A program made the translations under genes and the position numbers. The notes under the pieces were generated by a model that saw only the letters and a list, made by a program, of their open reading frames with translations, did not search any database and had not been told where the DNA came from. Positions 1 to 8,262 of a stretch of DNA of 64,000 bases are shown one piece after another. Each line of letters opens with the position of its first letter. The stretch's first letter is position 1. Source of the stretch: Variovorax paradoxus (GTDB lineage Bacteria > Pseudomonadota > Gammaproteobacteria > Burkholderiales > Burkholderiaceae_C); NCBI GenBank assembly GCA_016806145.1, contig CP063167.1:492501-556500 (forward strand). Reading direction: 5' to 3'.

Positions 1-45
1 ATGGGTCTTGTCTCTCGTCTCGTTGTAGGAAGGAAAAGCAGGGCT

Positions 46-795
46 TCAGCCGGCCAGCAGCGCGCCGGCACCAGGCACCACCGGCGCCAGGTCCAGGTGC
101 TCCAGCATCCGGCGCACGGTGCACACCGCCGTGGAGACGGTGGGAATGCCGGTCGCGTCCTGGATGCGCTGCACCGCCGGCAGCGACGGCATCTGCACGC
201 AGGCCGAGGCGACGATGACGTCGGCACGGCGGGTGTCCAGCCGCTTCACGTCGTCGAGCAGCTGCAGCGGGTCGCGCCGTCCCACCTCGAGGTTGTCGGG
301 GATCTCGAAGCAGATGGCATCGACCACCTCGATGCCCTCGTGCTCGATGTACTGCACGACCAGGTCGGTCAATGGCTTCATATAAGGCGCCATCAGCGCG
401 ATGCGCCGCGCCCCCAGGGTCTTGAGGCCCTCGACCAGCGCGCCGGCCGAGGTCATCACCGGCGCCAGGCATCGGTTGGCCCGCGCCACCTCGGTCAGTT
501 CGCGCTCGGTCTGGCGGTGGTAGCCCAGGCCCATGGCCATGATGGCCACGAGGCAGGCCGTGCTCATCACGTCCACCTGCGCGTCGGCCAGTTCGGCGGC
601 GCAGCGCAGGCTCTCCTTGTTCATCGCCGCCAGCTCCTCCTTCGTCACCTTGTGCATTCGCATGCGGCTCGAATGGAAAGTGAAGCGTTCGCCGGGTCGC
701 TGCGCCTCGCGCGCGCGCAGCATGGCCGGGATCTCGGTCTCCATGGTGATGTTGGAGCTCGGCACGATCTGGCCGATGCGGAAGTTGCGGTTCAT
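46..795 (-). CDS. maiA: Maleate cis-trans isomerase
   Basis: Cytosolic enzyme of the Asp/Glu racemase superfamily that converts maleate to fumarate, the exit step of nicotinate- and some gentisate-type ring degradation routes. The 249-residue product has the family N-terminus (IVPSSNITMETEIPAML, residues ~10-26) and two cysteines placed for the known two-cysteine mechanism: Cys81 in TACLVAIMAMGLGYH and Cys199 in ASACVQMP. The ATG at 795 follows a good AAGGAG ribosome site. It lies 19 bp downstream of a Bug receptor gene and is the last visible gene of a minus-strand catabolic operon. The first 45 bases of the window hold nothing recognisable. Family assignment is firm; the pathway is inferred from neighbours. 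Confidence 0.9.
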   Translation of the reverse strand: MNRNFRIGQIVPSSNITMETEIPAMLRAREAQRPGERFTFHSSRMRMHKVTKEELAAMNKESLRCAAELADAQVDVMSTACLVAIMAMGLGYHRQTERELTEVARANRCLAPVMTSAGALVEGLKTLGARRIALMAPYMKPLTDLVVQYIEHEGIEVVDAICFEIPDNLEVGRRDPLQLLDDVKRLDTRRADVIVASACVQMPSLPAVQRIQDATGIPTVSTAVCTVRRMLEHLDLAPVVPGAGALLAG

Positions 796-814
796 GGGTT
801 CTCCTTCGATGGGC

Positions 815-1807
815 TCAATCGAGTGCGATGCGGGCGCGCTGCACCACCTGGGCGTAGCGCTGGGTGTCGGCGGCCTGCGCCCGCGCCAGCTCGGCGGGCC
901 CGGCGCGCCAGGGTTCGAAGCCGAAGCCGGCCATGCGCTCGCGCACCGCGGGCTGCATCAGCGCCTTGGCGACGCCGGCCTGGATGCGCTCCACCGCCGG
1001 CGCCGGCGTGTTCTTCGGCGCATAGATGGCCACCCAGGTGCCGACCTCCATGCCCGCGGGCCCGCCGGCCTCGGCCAGCGTGGGCACGTTCTCGTAGCCG
1101 GCCAGGCGCTTCGCACCGCCGGCATAGGCCAGCAGCTTGACCTTGCCCGCGCGGTACAGCGGCCCCACGGTGGCGGCCGAACCGAAAGCCCAGTCGACCT
1201 CGCCGGTGGCCACGGCCGTGTAGAGCTGCGGCAGCTCCTTGAAGGGCACGTGCATCATGCGGATGCCCGCGGCGGCCTCGAACTGCGCGGTGCCCACATG
1301 GGCCACGCTGCCCTGCCCCCAGCTGCCATAGCTCACGCCCTCGGGTTTGGCCCGGGCCGCATTCACCAGGTCGGCCACCGATTTCCACGGCGAGTTGGCC
1401 CCCACCACGACGAAGAAGCCGGTGGTGTAGAGCCCCGCCACCGGCTCGAAGTCGCGCACCGGATCGAAAGGCAGCTTGCGGTACAGGTGCGGCTGCAGCG
1501 CCATGTAGGTGCTGTCCAGCGTCAGCAGCGTGTGGCCGTCGGGACGGGCACGGTTCACCTCGCCGATGGCCAGCCAGCCGTTGGCGCCGGGCTTGTTGTC
1601 CACCACCACCGACTGGCTCCAGTCGCGCGCCAGCAGCTCGCCGACATGGCGCATCACGGCATCGGGCCCGCTGCCCGCGGAGTACGGCAGCACGCTGCGC
1701 ACCGTCTGCGTCGGGTAGCTGCCCTGCGCCAACAGCGGGGTGGTGGCCAGCGCGAGGGCGCAGAACGCCATCGCGCGACGCGTCGTCGCGCGAAAAATCG
1801 GGAACAT
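815..1807 (-). CDS. Bug/TctC-family periplasmic solute receptor
   Basis: Periplasmic receptor of the tripartite tricarboxylate transporter (TTT) type, 330 residues, normal for the family. The ATG at 1807 is chosen because AGGAGA sits just upstream and the product then begins with a Sec signal peptide (basic N-terminus, hydrophobic ALALATTPLL, cleavage near residue 27). The mature protein starts YPTQTVRSVLPYSAGSGPD, followed by the VVDNKPGANG segment typical of Bug proteins. It sits between a flavoprotein hydroxylase and maleate isomerase, so it probably delivers the organic acid handled by this operon. No TctA/TctB membrane genes are visible nearby, so its permease must be elsewhere. The ligand cannot be read from sequence. 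Confidence 0.88.
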   Translation of the reverse strand: MFPIFRATTRRAMAFCALALATTPLLAQGSYPTQTVRSVLPYSAGSGPDAVMRHVGELLARDWSQSVVVDNKPGANGWLAIGEVNRARPDGHTLLTLDSTYMALQPHLYRKLPFDPVRDFEPVAGLYTTGFFVVVGANSPWKSVADLVNAARAKPEGVSYGSWGQGSVAHVGTAQFEAAAGIRMMHVPFKELPQLYTAVATGEVDWAFGSAATVGPLYRAGKVKLLAYAGGAKRLAGYENVPTLAEAGGPAGMEVGTWVAIYAPKNTPAPAVERIQAGVAKALMQPAVRERMAGFGFEPWRAGPAELARAQAADTQRYAQVVQRARIALD

Positions 1808-1832
1808 GGTCGTCTCCTGTGGAAAGGCCGCG

Positions 1833-2969
1833 TCAGGCGGCAGGCTGCAGCGCCTCGCAGGCGCGGGTGAAGTGCGGGTCGCGCTGGCGCAGGTCCTCGT
1901 GGCTGACCTTGCCGGTGCGGCGCATGTAGTCGTAGGCAAAGGGCAGTGGGTCCAGGTGCATGCGCTCGCCCACGTTCTCGTACCAGTCGAGGCTGCGGCT
2001 GGCCGACTGCTGGAAGCTGCTCGAGGCATCGCGCCGCGCGGACTCGAAGGCCTGCAGCGCGGCCGGCAGGTCCTGCGGATGGGCGGCCACGCCGCGATGC
2101 AGCGCGATCGCGTCCTGCATCGCCATGCGGGTGCCCGATCCCAGCGAGAAATGCACCGTGCGCAGCGCATCGCCGAGCAGCACGATGTTGCCGTGGCTCC
2201 AGCGCTCGTTGCTGACGATGTTGGCCTCGAACCAGAGCGAGCGGTTGGTCAGCAGCTCGTTGCCGCCGAGCTCGGGACGGAACACCTCGGCGCAGAAGCG
2301 CCGGCTCTCCTCTTCGCTCGCGCTGTCGAGCCCCGCGCGCCGCCAGGTGTCGGGATCCACTTCGACCAGGAAGGTCGACAGCTCCGGCCCGTACTGGTAG
2401 CTGTGCGCGATGAACACGCCATGCGCGGTTTCACGAAAGATCAGCGAGACCGGATGGAAGCGCTGGTGCGTGCCGTACCAGGCGAACTTGTTGCGCCGGC
2501 GCACGAACCGCGGGCGGAACTGCTCGGCCATCTGGGTGCGCACCGCGCTGTTGCCGCCATCGGCCGCGACCAGCAGGTCGCAATCGGCCGCCAGCGCCCG
2601 AGCGTCCTCGACGCGCCGGCCATACTCGATGCGCACGCCCTCGCGCTCGCAGGCCTGCTGCAGCACGCGCAGCATGTCGATGCGCGAGGTGCGCGAGAAA
2701 TGGTTGCCATGCACCTGCACATGGGTGCCGCGATGGACGATCTCCATGTAGTCGCAGCGCTCGTGGTGCGCGATGAAGGCCTGGAAGAAATCCGGATCGG
2801 CCTCCTTCAGGAACGACAGCCCGATGTCGGAGAAGACGACGCCCCAGCCGTAGGTGGCGCCCTCGGGGTTCTGCTCGTGCACCGTGATCCGGTGCGAGCG
2901 ATCGTGCTTCTTCGCCAGCAGCGCGAAGTACAGGCCGGCCGGGCCGGCACCGATGATCTCGATCTTCAT
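1833..2969 (-). CDS. FAD-dependent aryl-CoA hydroxylase (salicylyl-CoA 5-hydroxylase-like)
   Basis: Flavoprotein monooxygenase, 378 residues. It has an N-terminal dinucleotide fold (IGAGPAGLYFALL, residues ~4-16) and a second FAD motif near residue 275 (GNIVLLGDALRTVHFSLGSG). The region around residues 45-60 (YGWGVVFSDIGLSFL) matches the salicylyl-CoA 5-hydroxylase/anthraniloyl-CoA monooxygenase subfamily. It is about half the length of the two-domain anthraniloyl-CoA monooxygenases and lacks their old-yellow-enzyme-like C-terminal half, which favours a stand-alone hydroxylase acting on a CoA thioester. The start overlaps the thioesterase stop (ATGA, 2966-2969). With an upstream aryl-CoA ligase and thioesterase this gives a ligate-hydroxylate-release module; the exact aromatic acid is unknown. 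Confidence 0.8.
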   Translation of the reverse strand: MKIEIIGAGPAGLYFALLAKKHDRSHRITVHEQNPEGATYGWGVVFSDIGLSFLKEADPDFFQAFIAHHERCDYMEIVHRGTHVQVHGNHFSRTSRIDMLRVLQQACEREGVRIEYGRRVEDARALAADCDLLVAADGGNSAVRTQMAEQFRPRFVRRRNKFAWYGTHQRFHPVSLIFRETAHGVFIAHSYQYGPELSTFLVEVDPDTWRRAGLDSASEEESRRFCAEVFRPELGGNELLTNRSLWFEANIVSNERWSHGNIVLLGDALRTVHFSLGSGTRMAMQDAIALHRGVAAHPQDLPAALQAFESARRDASSSFQQSASRSLDWYENVGERMHLDPLPFAYDYMRRTGKVSHEDLRQRDPHFTRACEALQPAA

Positions 2970-3463
2970 GGGGTGGACTCCTCGGGTGTCGATGGAACGC
3001 CCGCCGCGGAGCAATCGCGCTGGTAGTCCAGCAGCGCCTGGCGGAACGCGGGCGGTATCTCGATGGAAGTGCGCTCGGGCCGCGCCACGCACACCGGCGT
3101 GAGCAGCGCGTCGAACACCGGCTCGCCCTGCGGCGTGGTCGCGGCGATCGCCAGCACGTAGGTGCGGCTTCTCACCTCGGCCACGCGCACCGTCATGTCG
3201 AATTCGTCGTCGGGCCGCAGCGAGCGCACGAAGTCGAAGGACAGCGCCCGGCTCGGCGTGCCGAAGCCCTGCGCGTTCTTCGCCTGCTGCGGCGTGGTGC
3301 CGAACAACACGCCGTAGAACAGCTCGGCGGCCGAGATCACGTAGTCGGCGAAGGTCGCGGTGTAGACCACGCCGGCCGGGTCGCACTCGCCCCAGCGCAC
3401 GCGGCGACGCACGACCAGCGGGCGTTCGCTGCGCAGGTACTCGATGGGCACGGGCGCGCTCAT
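2966..3463 (-). CDS. 4-hydroxybenzoyl-CoA-thioesterase-type acyl-CoA thioesterase
   Basis: Hot-dog fold thioesterase of 165 residues. The segment WGECDPAGVVYTATFADYV (residues ~24-42) carries the conserved Asp and the DPAGVVY signature of the 4-hydroxybenzoyl-CoA thioesterase family. It is translationally coupled on both sides: its ATG overlaps the ligase stop by 4 bp and its stop overlaps the hydroxylase start by 4 bp. In this position it most likely frees a hydroxylated aryl acid from CoA after ring hydroxylation. No signal peptide or membrane segment is visible, so it acts in the cytosol. Substrate identity is inference from context. Confidence 0.85.
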   Translation of the reverse strand: MSAPVPIEYLRSERPLVVRRRVRWGECDPAGVVYTATFADYVISAAELFYGVLFGTTPQQAKNAQGFGTPSRALSFDFVRSLRPDDEFDMTVRVAEVRSRTYVLAIAATTPQGEPVFDALLTPVCVARPERTSIEIPPAFRQALLDYQRDCSAAGVPSTPEESTP

Positions 3464-5127
3464 GGCTGCTGCTCCTGCTGCAGCAAGGCCGCGATGCGTT
3501 GCTTCATGGCGGGCTTGTCGACCTTGCCCACGCGCGTGAGCGGGAACTCGGCCACCACCTCCACGCGCTCGGGGCATTTGTATTTCGCCAGCCCGCGCTC
3601 GACCAGGAAGCGCCCGAGCGCCTGCACGTCCGGTGCCGCCATGCCGGGGCGCGGGATGATGAAGATGCAGCCCTTCTCGCCATAGAAGGGATCGGGCATC
3701 GCGACCAGCTTGGCATCGGCCACGGCCGGATGCTGGCTCGCATGGCCCTCGACCTCCTCGCAGCCGATCTTCTCGCCGCCGCGGTTGATGTTGTCGCGCA
3801 GGCGGCCCTCGAATGCGTAGTGCAGCACGCCATCCACGCGGTGCGCCGTCACCATGTCGCCGGTGCGGTAGAAACCGTCGGCGGTGAACGACTCGGCATT
3901 GGCTTGCGCGTTGGCGAAATAGCCGGTCAGGCTCGACGGACCGCGAAAGCACAGCTCGCCCGCCAGCCCCTGCGGCACCGGCTCTTCGGACGCCGGCTCG
4001 AGCAGGCGGATCTCGTCGTCGTCGCAGCCCGAGCAGCCCTGCGTCCGATGGCGCGCCTCCACCGATGCATCGGCGGGCGATCCCAGCAGCAGGCCCTCGG
4101 TGATGCCGTAGAGGTTGGAGCACGGCACGCCGAGGTGCGCCTCCAAGGTGTCGGCGCGGCTCATGGTGGAGAACAGCCGCAGCGACGACAGGTCGTGGCG
4201 CGCGATGTCGCGGTAGGCCAGCAACTGCGGCGCGATGGGACCGATCGACAGCGCATGCGTCACGCGGTGCTTGCCGATCAGGTCGAGCATGCGCGGGATG
4301 TCCACCTTCGACATCAGCACCACCGGCACGCCCATCAGCACGGGCGGAATCAGCGCATAGAGCTGGCCGGCGTTGTGCATCAGCGGCAGCGACCAGATCA
4401 GCCGGCTGTCGGCATCGATGCGGTAGCGCCGCATCCAGCCCGCCGAATGCCCCAGGTACTCGGCATGAAAGCGCGGAATGATCTTGGGCACGCCGGTGGT
4501 GCCGCCCGACAGCTGGAAGCTCAGCACGTCCGCCAGCCCGAGCCGCACGCGCGCGAGCACCTCTCGTGCCCGCGCGAGCGGCATGTCGTCGATCAGCCCC
4601 TGCAGGCTGGCCGCACCCGGCCGTTCGCCGCGCACCACGACAAGGTGCCGCAGGGACGCATGGCGCGCCATCATGGTTTCGGCAAAGGCCGGCAGGTCGA
4701 AGCTGGTGCCGAAGTCCGCCTGCACGAAGTAGCCGCGCGCGCCCGATTGCGTTGCGAGCTGGCCGATCTCGATCTCGCGATGCTGCGGCAGCGAGCACAC
4801 CGGCACGATGCCGGCCTTGAAGCAGGCCAGCAGCGCGATGGCGGTCTCCACCGTGGTGCCGAGCTGGAAGATCGCGCGGTCGCCCGGCGCGAGGCCCAGG
4901 CTCAGCAGCGCGGCGCCGAGCCGCTCGGTGGCATCGTCCAGCTGCGCGAAGTCGATGGAGCGGTCGTCGCCGATGAAGGCCAAGCGCTGCGGATGGCGCC
5001 GCGCGGTCGCGCGCAGCGCATCGCCCACGGTGCTCGAAATCCAGGCGCCGCTGGCCAGCGCGGCTTCGGCCCGCGCCGCCGCCGGGTAGATCACGCCGGC
5101 GATGGGGTGTTCGACAAGGGTCGGCAT
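3460..5127 (-). CDS. Aryl-CoA (salicylate/DHB-type) AMP-dependent ligase
   Basis: Adenylate-forming ligase of 555 residues. The ATP-binding loop LSFQLSGGTTGVPKIIPR, followed by FHAEYLGHSAG, is the variant seen in 2,3-dihydroxybenzoate- and salicylate-activating enzymes. The later motifs are complete: YGITEG, YRTGDMV and the C-terminal catalytic-lysine region RVGKVDKP. No carrier-protein domain or NRPS gene is near, so the acceptor is probably CoA. The ATG at 5127 follows GGAG, and the gene overlaps the thioesterase by 4 bp. It would activate the aromatic acid that the flavoprotein then hydroxylates. Substrate class is a family-level inference. Confidence 0.85.
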   Translation of the reverse strand: MPTLVEHPIAGVIYPAAARAEAALASGAWISSTVGDALRATARRHPQRLAFIGDDRSIDFAQLDDATERLGAALLSLGLAPGDRAIFQLGTTVETAIALLACFKAGIVPVCSLPQHREIEIGQLATQSGARGYFVQADFGTSFDLPAFAETMMARHASLRHLVVVRGERPGAASLQGLIDDMPLARAREVLARVRLGLADVLSFQLSGGTTGVPKIIPRFHAEYLGHSAGWMRRYRIDADSRLIWSLPLMHNAGQLYALIPPVLMGVPVVLMSKVDIPRMLDLIGKHRVTHALSIGPIAPQLLAYRDIARHDLSSLRLFSTMSRADTLEAHLGVPCSNLYGITEGLLLGSPADASVEARHRTQGCSGCDDDEIRLLEPASEEPVPQGLAGELCFRGPSSLTGYFANAQANAESFTADGFYRTGDMVTAHRVDGVLHYAFEGRLRDNINRGGEKIGCEEVEGHASQHPAVADAKLVAMPDPFYGEKGCIFIIPRPGMAAPDVQALGRFLVERGLAKYKCPERVEVVAEFPLTRVGKVDKPAMKQRIAALLQQEQQP

Positions 5128-5149
5128 GTGTGTCTCCTGCGTGCCCGGC

Positions 5150-6031
5150 TCAGGCCCGCGCCGGCGCGATGCGCAGCACGTCGCGGTCGAAGCGCTCGAT
5201 GCGCCCGTGCACGCCGCCGGTCAGCATGCCGTACCACAGCGCCGGTTTGAAGCCCAGCGCCTTGCGCTCGAACTCGATGGCGGCGTCGGCCTCGATCAGG
5301 TCGTACTCCGCGCCTTCGCGCACCCGGCAATCGGGGTGCCGCCGTGCGGCACTCACCAGCGGCGCGAACTCCTCCACGCGCGGCACCGGCAGGCGGATCG
5401 GCGCCTCGGACGCCACGCCATGCGCGGCCACCAGCACGGCCTTGCGCTGCCAGATCGCGTCGACCGGGCCCAGTGCATGGCCGGTTTCGCGCACCGCGTC
5501 CTCCGCCGCCATCGCGGCCTCGAGCGTGAGTCGCGCATCGGTGGCGTCGAGGGCCGTCAGCGGGCGCAGCTTGTGCGTGAACTCGACGAAGTAGCCGTTC
5601 GGATCGCGCACGTAGATCGACTCGATCACCTCGTGCCGCGTCTCCACCGAGACCTCGAGGCCCTGCGACTCCAGGCGCTGCTTCCAGGCGCGCAGCGCCT
5701 CGGGCCCCTCGACGAGCCAGGCCGTGTGCGTGGCATCGGCGACATGGTCGTCGGGCAGCGGCCGGGCGGCGGCACGCTCGCGCAACCCCGCCGGTTCCTC
5801 GCTGCCCAGGTAATAGAAGAAGGCGATGGTGCTGCCGTTGCCGCTGTCGAAGAAGAAGTGCAGGAAGTCCGGATGCGTGGCCGGCCCCCAGCCGCGCGCG
5901 GAGATCACGTGCACCAGCGGCAGGCCGAGCTTGTCGCGGTAGAACTCGACGGTCTCGCGCAGCCGCCAAGTCGGGCGCGCCGTGTGGTCGACGCCGCGCA
6001 GGGGCGGCGGTGAAAGGTCTGGAACGGGCAT
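5150..6031 (-). CDS. VOC-superfamily metalloenzyme, candidate ring-cleaving dioxygenase
   Basis: Vicinal-oxygen-chelate protein of 293 residues. Three plausible metal ligands sit where the 2-His-1-carboxylate triad of extradiol dioxygenases is expected: His16 (GVDHTA), His102 (ATHTAW) and Glu150 (GYFVEFTH). A C-terminal extension of about 130 residues follows the metal module. It lies 22 bp upstream of the CoA ligase in the same operon, and a strong GAGGAGG ribosome site precedes the ATG. In a set that hydroxylates an aryl-CoA and ends in maleate, it is the only candidate ring-cleavage enzyme visible. A glyoxalase-like or other VOC role cannot be excluded, since gentisate dioxygenases are usually cupins. 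Confidence 0.75.
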   Translation of the reverse strand: MPVPDLSPPPLRGVDHTARPTWRLRETVEFYRDKLGLPLVHVISARGWGPATHPDFLHFFFDSGNGSTIAFFYYLGSEEPAGLRERAAARPLPDDHVADATHTAWLVEGPEALRAWKQRLESQGLEVSVETRHEVIESIYVRDPNGYFVEFTHKLRPLTALDATDARLTLEAAMAAEDAVRETGHALGPVDAIWQRKAVLVAAHGVASEAPIRLPVPRVEEFAPLVSAARRHPDCRVREGAEYDLIEADAAIEFERKALGFKPALWYGMLTGGVHGRIERFDRDVLRIAPARA

Positions 6032-6102
6032 GGCGGGGCCTCCTCGAAGAAAACAGGATGTCGATGGGCGGGCGCCGCGGCGCCCGGATAAAGGAAATCA
6101 GC

Positions 6103-7386
6103 TCAGTGCGGAAACCGCGCCTGCAGCCACTCGGCCAGCAGCCGGCCAGCCTCGAGCCGGCCTGGCGGCTCGCCGCTCGCCAGTGCACGGCCGTGGTGGT
6201 CGCCGCGCACGCTCAGGTGGCGCTTGTCCGGCGAACCGATGGCCTCGACGATGCGCTGCACATCGCTCGGGAAGCAGGCCTGGTCGCCCGTGTACTCGAT
6301 CACCAGCACGGGCTGGGTGATGGCGGGCGCGGTCTTCGCCAGCGAGGCGTTGGACGACAGCGCCGACCAGGTCGACAGCCAGCTCTCGGGCGTGCACTGG
6401 CGCGCGAAGCCGACGGCGCCGTAGTTGGAGGCATAGGGATCGGCGCCCCACAGCGAACCGAACCGGCGCTCCGAGGCATCGAGCGACAGGTCGAAGCAGC
6501 GCAGGTCGGCGTCGGTGCGCCAGACGTTGAAGATCGGCGTGTGGCCGGCGAGCCGCTGGTCTTCCGCGTCGGGCGTTCCATCGGCGGCCAGCGCCTCCTT
6601 CACGCGCTGTCGCGCGGCCTGCCGACGCGCGACGAGCGTTCGCGCGCGCTCGTCGATGCGGGCCACGCGGGCCCGCTGCGCCTGGCGGTAGCGCGCCACG
6701 AACTCGGCGCCGTAGCGGGTCTTGCCCTTGCCGGCATAGCCGTTGGCGGGCGACAGCGGATCGAGCGCGGGATCGACCGACAGCGGATCGTTCTCGTCGA
6801 CCACGCTGGGATCGATGCAGTTCAGCAGCAGCGCGCCCTGGCCCGGATGCGGGCCGACCAGCACGAAGCCGTCGGCCAGCGGCATCTCGAGGTCGGCCAG
6901 CTGCGTGGGCCGGCCACCGGGCGTGCGCGCGATGCGCTGCGCGCCCGGCAGCGCCGACTGCTGCGCATACAGCGCATAGAGCCCGGCCCCGCCGGAATTG
7001 CCCAGCAGCACGATGCGGCGGAAGCCCGCGGCGCGCAGGTACTGCAGGCCGGCGGCCACGTCGTGCAGCGCCAACTCGTGCTCCAGCCGCAGGTCGTTGC
7101 CCACGGAGCGCGGCGACTGCGACCAGGCCGCATGGCCCGCGCCCACGATGTCAGGGATCAGGTAATGGCAGGCCATGAACTCGCGCGGATGCATCACGCA
7201 CACCACCGTATCGGTGGGCGTGGCCGGGCGGTACAGCGAACCGCCGGTGGCGGCCTGGTCGGCGGTGCGCAGCACCACGTTGGTGGTGACGGTGCCAGGC
7301 GGCACATCGCGCGGATTCCAGTCGGTGTTGAGAAAGCCGGCGGTGGCCTGGGCGGCTGGTGGGGAAGACGGGCTTGGACGGCTCAT
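6103..7386 (-). CDS. Alpha/beta-hydrolase fold protein
   Basis: Hydrolase of about 427 residues and the first gene of the maleate-isomerase operon. The nucleophile elbow GNSGGAG places the catalytic serine at residue 131; the C-terminal TGDQACFPSDVQRI and RGDHHGRAL segments supply likely Asp and His partners. There is no signal peptide, so it is probably cytosolic. The ATG at 7386 is chosen over an upstream GTG at 7431 because the promoter -10 (7431-7436) would overlap the longer version. An ester, amide or C-C bond hydrolase acting after ring cleavage fits the context, but no specific substrate can be assigned. Confidence 0.75.
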   Translation of the reverse strand: MSRPSPSSPPAAQATAGFLNTDWNPRDVPPGTVTTNVVLRTADQAATGGSLYRPATPTDTVVCVMHPREFMACHYLIPDIVGAGHAAWSQSPRSVGNDLRLEHELALHDVAAGLQYLRAAGFRRIVLLGNSGGAGLYALYAQQSALPGAQRIARTPGGRPTQLADLEMPLADGFVLVGPHPGQGALLLNCIDPSVVDENDPLSVDPALDPLSPANGYAGKGKTRYGAEFVARYRQAQRARVARIDERARTLVARRQAARQRVKEALAADGTPDAEDQRLAGHTPIFNVWRTDADLRCFDLSLDASERRFGSLWGADPYASNYGAVGFARQCTPESWLSTWSALSSNASLAKTAPAITQPVLVIEYTGDQACFPSDVQRIVEAIGSPDKRHLSVRGDHHGRALASGEPPGRLEAGRLLAEWLQARFPH

Positions 7387-7430
7387 TGGGGCGAATCGCG
7401 CGCAGGCGCTCCTGGCATTGACGTGCGCCA

Positions 7431-7459
7431 ATGCTAGGCCTCTTTGACACTAACGTCAA
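7431..7459 (-). promoter_or_regulatory. Sigma-70-type promoter of the maleate-isomerase operon
   Basis: On the minus strand, TTGACG (7454-7459) is followed after 17 bp by TAGCAT (7431-7436), ahead of the hydrolase ATG at 7386. The -35 box lies inside the tandem dyads at 7444-7479. A further dyad, GCATTG-N8-CAATGC at 7415-7434, overlaps the -10. Confidence 0.6.
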
Positions 7460-7479
7460 ATATTTGACGTTGGTGTTAA
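7444..7479. promoter_or_regulatory. 36-bp near-palindromic operator, probably for the adjacent TetR protein
   Basis: The two 18-bp arms (7444-7461 and 7462-7479) match at 16 of 18 positions. Each half is itself a 16-bp dyad of the form TTGAC-N6-GTCAA (7444-7459, exact) or TTGAC-N6-GTTAA (7464-7479), with centres 20 bp or about two helical turns apart. It covers the -35 box of the downstream operon and starts 22 bp beyond the stop of the tetR gene, so repression by that TetR protein is the simplest reading. Confidence 0.65.
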
Positions 7480-7501
7480 TACCGATTCGCGGGCCGTGCG
7501 A

Positions 7502-8242
7502 TCAGCCCTTGGTGCCGAGCGTGCTCTCGAGCTGTTCCAGCGCATCGCGCATGCGCGACAAGGCCTGGCCGACCTCCGCCTGCCCGGCCGCGCCGCGTGT
7601 CGACGCGCGCGCTTTTTTGACGGAACTGTCGACACGCAGCATCCGCAGCCCCAGCTCGGCGATCAGTTCGGCCACGGGCTCGACCGGCTCGTTGCGGCGG
7701 CTGTCGAACCACCACGCCGACCAGTTGCACATGCCGATGATCGAGAAGGCCGCGACGTCGGCATCGACCGGCACGAACACGCCCTGCGCGATGCCGCGCC
7801 GGATCACGTTCACGAAGTCGTCCCGCACGGCGCGGCGCGCCGCCTGCGCGGCCAGGCGCTGCGCTTCGGGCAGGCTGCTCTCGCTGCGCTCGACCACGCG
7901 AAACTGCAGCGGGTGCGCGAGGATCAGGCCGGCGTGGTGCAGGATCAGTTGGCGCAGGCCTTCGTCGGGAGAGATTTCCGCGCGCCGCGCCACTTCCTTC
8001 GTGAGGTCGCTGGCGCGCTCGGTCACGTCGCGGGTCAGCGCCTCGAGCATCGATTCCTTGCTCGGGAAGTAGTAGTAGAGCGCCGTGCGCGTCATGCCGA
8101 CGGCATCGGCGATGTCATTGATGTTGGTGCCGCCGAACCCCTTCTCGATGAACAGCAGCGAGGCCGCGTCGAGGATCGTCTGGCGCTGCGCATCGCCGCG
8201 CGTGGGGCGGCTTTTCTTCGCCGGTGCCGGTGCTTTGCTCAT
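7502..8242 (-). CDS. TetR/AcrR-family transcriptional regulator
   Basis: TetR repressor, 246 residues with ATG at 8242. The N-terminal helix-turn-helix is clear: RQTILDAASLLFIEKGFGGTN, then NDIADAVGMTRTALYYYFPSKE (residues ~20-62). The rest is a divergent ligand-binding domain containing WSAWWFDS near residue 190. The N-terminus is short and basic (KKSRPTRG). The gene lies 20 bp downstream of the HxlR gene on the same strand and is probably co-transcribed with it. A long palindrome just past its 3' end overlaps the promoter of the maleate-isomerase operon, its likely target. The inducer may be an aryl-CoA, but this is a guess. Confidence 0.88.
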   Translation of the reverse strand: MSKAPAPAKKSRPTRGDAQRQTILDAASLLFIEKGFGGTNINDIADAVGMTRTALYYYFPSKESMLEALTRDVTERASDLTKEVARRAEISPDEGLRQLILHHAGLILAHPLQFRVVERSESSLPEAQRLAAQAARRAVRDDFVNVIRRGIAQGVFVPVDADVAAFSIIGMCNWSAWWFDSRRNEPVEPVAELIAELGLRMLRVDSSVKKARASTRGAAGQAEVGQALSRMRDALEQLESTLGTKG

Positions 8243-8262
8243 GGGCTTTCGCGCCGGCTCGC

